Below, in pieces: positions 1 through 4,416 of a stretch of 8,316 bases of DNA (its first letter is position 1; each line of letters begins with the position of its first letter). The position numbers and the translations under genes were made by a program. The notes beneath the pieces were generated by a model. That model had not been told where the DNA came from, did not search any database, and saw only the letters and a program-made list of their open reading frames with translations. The stretch comes from Candidatus Gottesmanbacteria bacterium (GTDB lineage: Bacteria; Patescibacteriota; Microgenomatia; UBA10105; UBA927), in assembly GCA_016199185.1 (NCBI GenBank), contig JACQHE010000027.1, positions 1 to 8,316 of the forward strand. Reading direction: 5' to 3'.

Positions 1-32
1 ACCTCCCTTCGAAAAGACTCAGGGTAAACCTC

Positions 33-1412
33 TCAAAATAAATAGACCGTTGCTTTTCCTTTCCCTTCAGTTTTCAGCATACCACTACTGACGAGCTGTG
101 ATAAGTAATCGGTTGCAGTGCTTTGTGAGACATGGAGTAAATCTCTTATTTGTTCGTTCGTAACACGCTTTCTCTCCTGGGCGAACCTAAAAATTTTCTG
201 GATGGCTTCATCGCGTTTTGCTTTTTTTGCCTGATTCCCTTTGATCGAGTTTTCTTTGAGACGAGCATCAAACATGGCGACTGCCTGCTTTTGTATTTCT
301 TCCTGATTAGCAATAGGAGAAGCTAGAGGAGGATAGGAGGGATTAGGAGGATTAGGGGGAGAAGAAGGGGGTGGCATTTCGCTTAACGAGTCAGGAGATT
401 GGGGTGATTGGGGAGATACGGGAGATTGGGGTGATATGGGAGTAGAAACCGACAAGTCGGGCGACAAGTCGGTAGGTTGGGGCGATGGGGGTGATACGGG
501 AGATTGGGGTGGTTGGGGAATTGGTGTAGTTTCCGTAATATATGGGGCGGGATTGATGTAACCGAGATAGCCGTTGGTTGTGTCGGGATTGTTTGGTTGA
601 ACCCCAAAATGCAGATGAGGACCGGTGGTAAATCCCGTTTGACCGGATGAGCCGATAACCTGTGCTTTTTTGACCTGATCGTTTACTAAAACCCCGAAGG
701 ATTGCAGATGAGAATAGATACTTGTACCCCAGGAATGTTTGATGGCGACGGATATTCCATGGTCTCCATTGTCTCCGGCTTGTATGACCATTCCCTCATC
801 ACACGCTAAAATTTCCGTTCCTTCCTGTAATCCAAAGTCAACGCCGTTATGTCCGACGATGCCCCACTCCTCGTATTTCTTTTTGATTCTCTCATCTGAT
901 GGTTGGGCACCGAAATCAAACGTAACCAGCTGGCTTCCGTAAAAAGGAAAATGGAGAGAAGGAATAGAGGAAGGAGAAGAAATCGGAGGATTTTTAGGCT
1001 TGGGAGCTTCCGGCTCTGGTTGGCTCTGGGGCTCTGTAGTAGCCTGCATGGGTTGACTTTCCTCTTTTTGCTGATCAGTTTCTGGAAGCACTTCCTGGGC
1101 AGGCGGAGTAGTGCCGGAAGGCTCGGCTTGAGGTGAAGTGGACACAGATACTGGTTCCTCTGATGGCGTTTCCTGGGTTTGAGCGGACCCAGGCGCGGCT
1201 GGAGCTTCCGGTGATTCCGTGTTTGACGCTGGCGGCTGTTCTGAAGCTGCCGGAACTGAGGATTGATTCTGTGGTACGGGTTCTTGCTGGCTTCCGGCCG
1301 ATTCTGAAGCTGAAACTGGAGTTTCGGCGACCGGTTCCGGCCGATTCTGAAGCTCGGAGCTTGGGCTTGGATTTGCGTCTGAAGCTGGCGATGAGCTTGG
1401 ATCGTCCTGCAT
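33..1412 (-). CDS. M23-family peptidoglycan metallopeptidase with Pro/Ser-rich linkers and C-terminal winged helix
   Basis: This is a LytM/M23-type zinc metallopeptidase, a family that cleaves peptide cross-bridges or stems of peptidoglycan. Counting from the ATG at 1412 (459 aa), residues about 5-150 are low-complexity P/S/E/Q/T. The M23 domain covers about 155-290 and keeps the metal motifs HNGVD (H188, D192), YSHL and PHLHFG (H266, H268), so it should be active. Residues 295-375 are a second S-P-Q repeat linker. The last 75 residues form a lysine-rich helix followed by a winged helix-turn-helix (VTNEQIRDLLHVSQSTATDY). The ORF can be extended to an ATG at 1481 or a TTG at 1550, but the TTG lies inside a hairpin. 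I prefer 1412 because TATACT lies exactly 7 nt upstream, predicting a leaderless mRNA. No signal peptide or membrane segment appears from any start, which is odd for a wall enzyme. Secretion through a conjugation-type apparatus or phage-like release are possible but unproven. The domain call is firm; the biological role is not. Confidence 0.85.
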   Translation of the reverse strand: MQDDPSSSPASDANPSPSSELQNRPEPVAETPVSASESAGSQQEPVPQNQSSVPAASEQPPASNTESPEAPAAPGSAQTQETPSEEPVSVSTSPQAEPSGTTPPAQEVLPETDQQKEESQPMQATTEPQSQPEPEAPKPKNPPISSPSSIPSLHFPFYGSQLVTFDFGAQPSDERIKKKYEEWGIVGHNGVDFGLQEGTEILACDEGMVIQAGDNGDHGISVAIKHSWGTSIYSHLQSFGVLVNDQVKKAQVIGSSGQTGFTTGPHLHFGVQPNNPDTTNGYLGYINPAPYITETTPIPQPPQSPVSPPSPQPTDLSPDLSVSTPISPQSPVSPQSPQSPDSLSEMPPPSSPPNPPNPSYPPLASPIANQEEIQKQAVAMFDARLKENSIKGNQAKKAKRDEAIQKIFRFAQERKRVTNEQIRDLLHVSQSTATDYLSQLVSSGMLKTEGKGKATVYLF

Positions 1413-1418
1413 AAAACC

Positions 1419-1424
1419 AGTATA
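1419..1424 (-). promoter_or_regulatory. Putative -10 box (TATACT) for the M23 gene, leaderless arrangement
   Basis: On the minus strand TATACT ends 7 nt before the ATG at 1412, so the expected transcription start is the A of that ATG. No convincing Shine-Dalgarno motif precedes this ATG. The -35 region is weak (TTGGCC, 15 nt upstream). Confidence 0.4.
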
Positions 1425-1524
1425 CCCCATCGGAGAATCGGCCAAAACGGTGGGTTCTGGCCGATAGGTTCTTGCCTTCATCCGCCCCCCGCCGCTTTTT
1501 GCCCCGGGTAGTACGAGCTGAAGA

Positions 1525-1547
1525 AGCCCCGCCGTCGAGGCGGGGCT
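1525..1547 (-). terminator. GC-rich hairpin between the M23 gene and the structured-RNA region
   Basis: A perfect 9-bp stem (AGCCCCGCC / GGCGGGGCT) encloses a 5-nt loop. On the minus strand it is followed by only a short pyrimidine stretch (TTCTT), so it is a weak terminator candidate. It could end transcription coming from the structured-RNA region before the M23 promoter. It overlaps the TTG of the longest M23 ORF version, which argues against that start. Confidence 0.35.
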
Positions 1548-1581
1548 CAAAGATAACCGAGATAGTTGCGCAGGGCGCTAT

Positions 1582-1833
1582 AAAAAATCTTTGCGCGAAG
1601 CGCTACCATAAGCGGGCGCGCAAGCCAGCCGGACGCTGGACTGGGATACAAATTTTGGCGGCGGGGGCTCCCCCACCGAGTGCTGGCGGAGTACCGACGT
1701 CTTCGTTCGGTACGACCAGCCAGCACCGGAAGGGGGAGAACCGCGTTCTTACGCGGGAGGGGGAAGCGGACACCCCCGCGACGGCAGGAGATGGTAAACC
1801 ACCATTACAAATCGCGTAGCGCGGAAGAGAGTG
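1582..1833 (-). ncRNA. Candidate structured RNA of about 250 nt, family not recognised
   Basis: A long three-tier hairpin is formed by CTCCCCC (1668-1674) with GGGGGAG (1732-1738), GTGCTGG (1680-1686) with CCAGCAC (1720-1726), and GTACCGA (1691-1697) with TCGGTAC (1707-1713). The tiers are separated by small internal loops. Beside it sit CCGCGT/ACGCGG (1741-1756), CCAGC/GCTGG (1625-1639) and ATGGT/ACCAT (1791-1805). GCGCTA (1600-1605) with TAGCGC (1817-1822) could close the whole fold. I favour the minus strand. There TACAAT (1845 to 1840) predicts a start near 1833, and after the closing helix GCGC-TTC-GCGC is followed by AAAGA and six T (1587 to 1582), like a terminator. The sequence does not match the conserved motifs I know for RNase P RNA, tmRNA or SRP RNA. 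The helices are perfect, so no G-U pairs reveal the strand. Confidence 0.4.
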
Positions 1834-1839
1834 AAAGAG

Positions 1840-1845
1840 ATTGTA
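1840..1845 (-). promoter_or_regulatory. Putative -10 box (TACAAT) for the structured RNA
   Basis: TACAAT on the minus strand lies about 18 nt before the predicted closing helix of the RNA. The same hexamer serves as the likely -10 of the tRNA-Leu(UAA) and tRNA-Pro transcripts in this window. The -35 region is poor. Confidence 0.3.
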
Positions 1846-2176
1846 GAAAGCAAAGACGTAGGCAAGCCGCCCCCTAGGGCGGCCTCTCGCCAAAGCGGGG
1901 GTGCTGCCCTCAACTTTGTTTTGGGTGGGCGGGTGCTACGGAATCAGGAGAATTTTTCTTCGGGAGTGTTTTTTTGTTTTGCGCGCACGGGAGGGTGGGG
2001 CAAGCAAAACTATTAATCCTACCTTTTCCTTTTCCCCTTTCTTTGGGTTGCGCCCTGCGAGCCCCGCGAAGCGGGGCGAGCTGGAACGGAACGAATGTCG
2101 AGCGAAGCGAGACTACAATAGGTTTTGCGCGACGGCCGTTAGGCCGGAACGCTACCTTTTTAACAACACAGCGTGG

Positions 2177-2227
2177 AGTGGCGGCAATTCATTTTTCCCC
2201 TTTGACCCCTTTTTTCTTGCCGCCACT
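2177..2227. repeat. 11-bp perfect inverted repeat with pyrimidine-rich spacer
   Basis: AGTGGCGGCAA (2177-2187) is exactly complementary to TTGCCGCCACT (2217-2227). The 29-nt spacer is almost all C and T on the plus strand. A short T run follows on the plus side (2232-2237), so a terminator with a large loop is possible. A protein-binding dyad is equally possible. Confidence 0.6.
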
Positions 2228-2280
2228 TTCGGTTTTTAGGTATTGTTGATAAAATAAGTTCGAGCATAGTCATATATGCT

Positions 2281-2371
2281 CACCCAGTTCCGACTTGTCG
2301 GGGCGGCGCGTAGCGCCGCCCATGGTTCGAGCGCGCTCCCGCGCGCTTTTTGGTGGGGCAGGCGAAGGTTC
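2281..2371 (+). repeat. Left copy of a 91-bp inverted repeat flanking the recombinase
   Basis: The copy is the reverse complement of 4028-4118 with two mismatches (2358 and 2365); the first 77 bp are identical. It contains three consecutive hairpins: CCGAC/GTCGG at 2290-2301, GGGCGGCGC/GCGCCGCCC at 2301-2321 and AGCGCGC/GCGCGCT at 2330-2347. Read on the minus strand, it also preserves the reading frame used by the recombinase C-terminus (KARGSALEPWAALRAA). It may therefore be the tail of a second, decayed recombinase copy rather than a purely structural repeat. Confidence 0.9.
2330..2351 (+). terminator. Rho-independent-terminator-like hairpin in the left repeat copy
   Basis: A 7-bp stem, AGCGCGC / GCGCGCT with a TCCC loop, runs into five T. 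It would stop plus-strand transcription arriving from the non-coding region before the recombinase promoter. Confidence 0.5.
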
Positions 2372-2432
2372 GGGAAAAACAAAAAACAATAAGGAAGCCC
2401 CGTGCGATAAAGCACAAAGGTAAATCCATGTT

Positions 2433-2449
2433 TCCCGCTAAAAGCGGGA
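2433..2449. repeat. Small hairpin TCCCGC / GCGGGA
   Basis: A 6-bp stem with a TAAAA loop lies in the 160-nt stretch between the left repeat and the recombinase promoter. It is followed by GCTTTG and has no strong T run. No gene is seen in this stretch. Confidence 0.4.
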
Positions 2450-2503
2450 GCTTTGCCCAAATACAAAACGAAGGTTGCGTGGTTTTGACTATTTTTGATC
2501 CTC

Positions 2504-2531
2504 TTGATTCGTTTACGCTAGGGTATATAGT
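2504..2531 (+). promoter_or_regulatory. Putative recombinase promoter
   Basis: TTGATT (2504-2509) and TATAGT (2526-2531) are separated by 16 nt. The expected start near 2538 falls inside the left arm of the dyad that follows. The region is AT-rich compared with the GC-rich repeat upstream. Confidence 0.4.
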
Positions 2532-2534
2532 GAT

Positions 2535-2606
2535 ATTGCACACAAATTAACCATTCGGTTTTTTGATGGCCGTCTCGATACAGATCCGAATGGGTTTGTG
2601 TGCAAT
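2535..2606. promoter_or_regulatory. Long two-part inverted repeat in the recombinase leader
   Basis: ATTGCACACAAA (2535-2546) pairs exactly with TTTGTGTGCAAT (2595-2606), and CCATTCGG (2551-2558) pairs with CCGAATGG (2586-2593). The two segments are offset by 4 nt on the left and 1 nt on the right. The spacer is 27 nt. The dyad overlaps the predicted transcription start and ends 21 nt before the recombinase ATG. It could be an autoregulatory operator, a recombinase recognition site, or a leader RNA hairpin limiting translation; the sequence alone does not decide. Confidence 0.6.
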
Positions 2607-2627
2607 CGGGGCGGCCTTCATTGATGT

Positions 2628-4157
2628 ATGACTACACCCACGCAACCATTCTTTTTGTATGCGCGCAAGTCTACCGACGTGGAGGACAAGCAGGTGCTCT
2701 CCATCGAGGCGCAACTTATCGAGCTTCGGGAATATGCCGCTCGCGAGCACATATCCATCATCGATGAGCTTGTCGAAAAGCAGTCTGCCAAGATTCCGGG
2801 TCGTCCTGTTTTTAATGGGATGATCGACCGTATTGAAAAAGGTGAAGCGAATGGCATCGTTTCATGGCACCCGGATAGACTTGCGCGCAATAGTGTCGAC
2901 GGCGGGAAGCTCATCTATCTTGTTGATACTGAAAAGATCAAGGCATTGAAATTTCCCACGTTTTGGTTTGAACCGTCGCCACAAGGCAAATTTATGCTCC
3001 AAATCGCCTTTGGGCAAAGCAAGTATTATGTGGACTCGCTCTCCGAAAACACGAAACGAGGCCTCCGCCAAAAAGTGCGCAATGGAATATTTCCGGCACC
3101 GGCTCCCATGGGATATCTCAATGATGTGCGTACTAAAACGATTGTTATTAACCCTCAAAAAGGCCCCATCCTAAAAGCTGCTTTCCAATTATACGCCAAA
3201 GGCCATTCTCGTCTTGAAGACATTGCGCACTTTTTGGCAAGCAAAGGGTTGGTGTCCAGAAAGAACAATCAGTTTCATAAAGATCGGATCACGTTTTTCC
3301 TCTCCAACCCTTTCTACATTGGCCTGTTTCGTTACGGAGGCGAGATCCATGAAGGGAAACACGAGCCGCTCATTGCAAAGAAACTGTTTACTAAGGTGCA
3401 AGAGGTTCTAAAAGCGCGTGGGAAAACTGTAGTAAAAACCGCCACTCCCAAGGCTTTCACCGGTCTTCTTCGCTGCGGGATTTGTAGCATGATGATCACG
3501 GCAGAAATTCAGGAAAAGTTTTACAAAGGCACCAATCGCCACGTTGTGTACACCTACTACCACTGTACTCGCAAGTCGAAAACCATTGTCTGCCGTGATA
3601 TACCTATCCGCGAAGAAGAACTCGACCAGCAGCTTTCCCGCCTATTATTAGCAGTTTCTTTGCCTTCGGATTGGGCAGAGAACATGAAAAAACAAATGAA
3701 AAAAGACGCAATGGAATCTGCCCAATCCGTGGCTCCGATTGTTGCAGGGAAACAACAAGAACTATCAAAACTATCAATGAAACTCCAGCATCTGCTCGAT
3801 TCATACCTCGATCAAGATATCGACAAGGAAACTTATCGGAAAAAGAAGCAAGAACTGATGGTTAAAAAGCAGACGCTGGAGGAAAGTATTGTAACCCTGC
3901 AACAATCGCAAAATGTGTGGCTTGAACCTCTAAAAACATGGATTTCGGACGCTTCTACCGTCGCGTCCGTCGCACGGGGCAAAGACTTAACACAGAAAAA
4001 GGAGTATTTGAAAAAAGCATTCGGATTGAACCTCCGCCTGACCCACCAAAAAGCGCGCGGGAGCGCGCTCGAACCATGGGCGGCGCTACGCGCCGCCCCG
4101 ACAAGTCGGAACTGGGTGGACGATGGAGGATTCGAACCTCCAACCCCTTCGACGTAA
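2628..4157 (+). CDS. Large serine recombinase (resolvase/recombinase/zinc-ribbon)
   Basis: This is a site-specific DNA recombinase of the large serine family, which cuts and rejoins DNA through a covalent serine-DNA intermediate. The resolvase domain (about 1-145) has the catalytic serine in YARKSTD (S15) and the DRLAR motif (R84, R87). A recombinase domain follows (about 160-265). A zinc ribbon has C283 and C286 (CGIC) and C313 and C322. A coiled coil of about 70 residues begins near 370. At 509 aa it is of normal length for the family. The ATG at 2628 has no clear Shine-Dalgarno motif; an ATG at 2624 is out of frame. Residues from about 467 on are encoded by the right repeat copy, and the last 13 or so by the antisense strand of tRNA-Val, ending at TAA 4155-4157. 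The natural C-terminus may therefore be lost or replaced. The catalytic parts look intact. Confidence 0.93.
   Translation: MTTPTQPFFLYARKSTDVEDKQVLSIEAQLIELREYAAREHISIIDELVEKQSAKIPGRPVFNGMIDRIEKGEANGIVSWHPDRLARNSVDGGKLIYLVDTEKIKALKFPTFWFEPSPQGKFMLQIAFGQSKYYVDSLSENTKRGLRQKVRNGIFPAPAPMGYLNDVRTKTIVINPQKGPILKAAFQLYAKGHSRLEDIAHFLASKGLVSRKNNQFHKDRITFFLSNPFYIGLFRYGGEIHEGKHEPLIAKKLFTKVQEVLKARGKTVVKTATPKAFTGLLRCGICSMMITAEIQEKFYKGTNRHVVYTYYHCTRKSKTIVCRDIPIREEELDQQLSRLLLAVSLPSDWAENMKKQMKKDAMESAQSVAPIVAGKQQELSKLSMKLQHLLDSYLDQDIDKETYRKKKQELMVKKQTLEESIVTLQQSQNVWLEPLKTWISDASTVASVARGKDLTQKKEYLKKAFGLNLRLTHQKARGSALEPWAALRAAPTSRNWVDDGGFEPPTPST
4028..4118 (-). repeat. Right copy of the 91-bp inverted repeat, abutting tRNA-Val
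   Basis: This is the reverse complement of 2281-2371 with two mismatches. Its outer end (CA followed by CCCAG on the minus strand) includes the last two bases of tRNA-Val. On the plus strand it is read through as recombinase codons 467-497. Confidence 0.9.
4048..4069 (-). terminator. Terminator-like hairpin downstream of the tRNA-Leu/Leu/Val transcript
   Basis: On the minus strand AGCGCGC-TCCC-GCGCGCT is followed by five T, about 50 nt after the tRNA-Val 3' end. It is well placed to end the three-tRNA transcript. It is the counterpart of the hairpin at 2330-2351. Confidence 0.55.
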
Positions 4158-4189
4158 ACGAAGTGCTCTAGCCGTTGAGCTAATCGTCC
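4117..4189 (-). tRNA. tRNA-Val(UAC)
   Basis: The cloverleaf has acceptor GGACGAT/ATCGTCC, anticodon stem CTTCG/CGAAG with loop TTTACGT (anticodon TAC, reading GUA), and T arm GGAGG-TTCGAAT-CCTCC. Discriminator A is followed by CCC rather than CCA, so CCA must be added after transcription. It is the last tRNA of a three-gene minus-strand cluster. Its 3' end is the border of the 91-bp repeat and it overlaps the recombinase stop codon in antisense. Confidence 0.95.
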
Positions 4190-4194
4190 CAAAG

Positions 4195-4276
4195 TGCCGG
4201 GAAGAGGACTTGAACCTCCATGTCTTTCGACACACGCACCTCAAGCGTGCCTGTATACCAATTTCAGCATCCCGGC
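4195..4276 (-). tRNA. tRNA-Leu(GAG)
   Basis: Acceptor GCCGGGA/TCCCGGC, anticodon loop TTGAGGT (GAG, reading CUC and CUU) closed by CACGC/GCGTG, a long variable arm TGTC-GAAA-GACA and T loop TTCAAGT identify a class II leucine tRNA. Discriminator A has no encoded CCA. Only 5 nt separate it from tRNA-Val. Confidence 0.95.
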
Positions 4277-4301
4277 GTGGCAACAATTATAGCAGTTTTT
4301 G

Positions 4302-4387
4302 TGCCCAGAAGAGGAGTCGAACCTCCAAGGCGTTTTAGCGCCACTAGCTCCTGAAGCTAGCGTGTCTACCAATTCCACCATCTGGGC
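4302..4387 (-). tRNA. tRNA-Leu(CAG)
   Basis: Acceptor GCCCAGA/TCTGGGC, anticodon stem CTAGC/GCTAG with loop TTCAGGA (CAG, reading CUG), and variable arm GGCG-CTAAAA-CGCC form a class II leucine tRNA. Discriminator A is followed by CAAAA, so CCA is not encoded. It is the first gene of the minus-strand cluster. Confidence 0.95.
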
Positions 4388-4396
4388 TGTGCGGAT

Positions 4397-4402
4397 ATTA
4401 TA
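4397..4402 (-). promoter_or_regulatory. -10 box (TATAAT) of the Leu/Leu/Val tRNA cluster
   Basis: A consensus TATAAT lies 9 nt upstream of the tRNA-Leu(CAG) 5' end on the minus strand and 14 nt after the stop codon of the ATP-grasp gene. The tRNAs thus have their own promoter but could also receive read-through. Confidence 0.6.
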
Positions 4403-4416
4403 CACCAAGAGCGAGT

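Larger units (their letters stand above)
1482..2280. other. About 800-nt non-coding, hairpin-rich stretch
   Basis: No credible protein gene is present: the open frames are short, overlap one another on both strands and resemble no family I recognise. The stretch is unusually rich in perfect inverted repeats. These are the nested helices at 1600-1822, GCCGCCC/GGGCGGC at 1866-1883, GCCCCGC/GCGGGGC at 2061-2077, CGGCC/GGCCG around 2133-2145, an 11-bp pair at 2177-2227, and GAGCATA/TATGCTC at 2262-2281. The heptamer GCGAAGC occurs three times (1595, 2066, 2102). A T7 run at 1969-1975 on the plus strand has no strong hairpin in front of it. Confidence 0.7.
2281..4118 (+). mobile_element. Candidate recombinase cassette bounded by inverted repeats at the tRNA-Val 3' end
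   Basis: A single large serine recombinase gene lies between inverted copies of a 91-bp repeat. The right border falls at the 3' end of tRNA-Val; tRNA 3' ends are classic integration sites. Terminal inverted repeats are not typical of serine integrases, so this may instead be two opposed copies of an intergenic repeat around a solo recombinase. No direct duplication of the tRNA 3' end is seen elsewhere in the window, so true attachment-site boundaries are not established. Confidence 0.4.

Noticed and set aside
451..480. CGACAAGTCGG segments shared between the M23 linker and the 91-bp repeat
   Set aside because: The match is about 10 nt, lies in repeated Ser/Asp codons of the linker and does not extend into the rest of the repeat.
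385..520. CRISPR-like array
   Set aside because: The repeats are degenerate, have no unique spacers of constant length and are codon-phased Pro/Ser repeats within the M23 gene.
1413..1550. N-terminal extension of the M23 gene to a TTG at 1550
   Set aside because: The TTG lies inside a perfect 9-bp hairpin, the extension has no signal peptide or recognisable domain, and a -10 box directly precedes the ATG at 1412. The ATG at 1481 with a G-rich stretch just upstream remains a weaker alternative.
1472..2249. Several overlapping short open frames of 61-115 codons on both strands
   Set aside because: They overlap each other and the inverted repeats, have biased composition from the GC-rich hairpins, and none resembles a protein family or has a convincing start signal.
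2240..2283. Possible tRNA remnant next to the left repeat copy
   Set aside because: A TTCGA and a 7-bp helix ending next to CACCC suggest a tRNA 3' end, but the helix is a local hairpin with a 6-nt loop, and no anticodon or D arm can be built upstream.
2236..2543. Short minus-strand frames running through the left 91-bp repeat
   Set aside because: Only the repeat-encoded part resembles the recombinase tail; the remainder has no similarity to the recombinase, so this is at most a remnant and not a gene.
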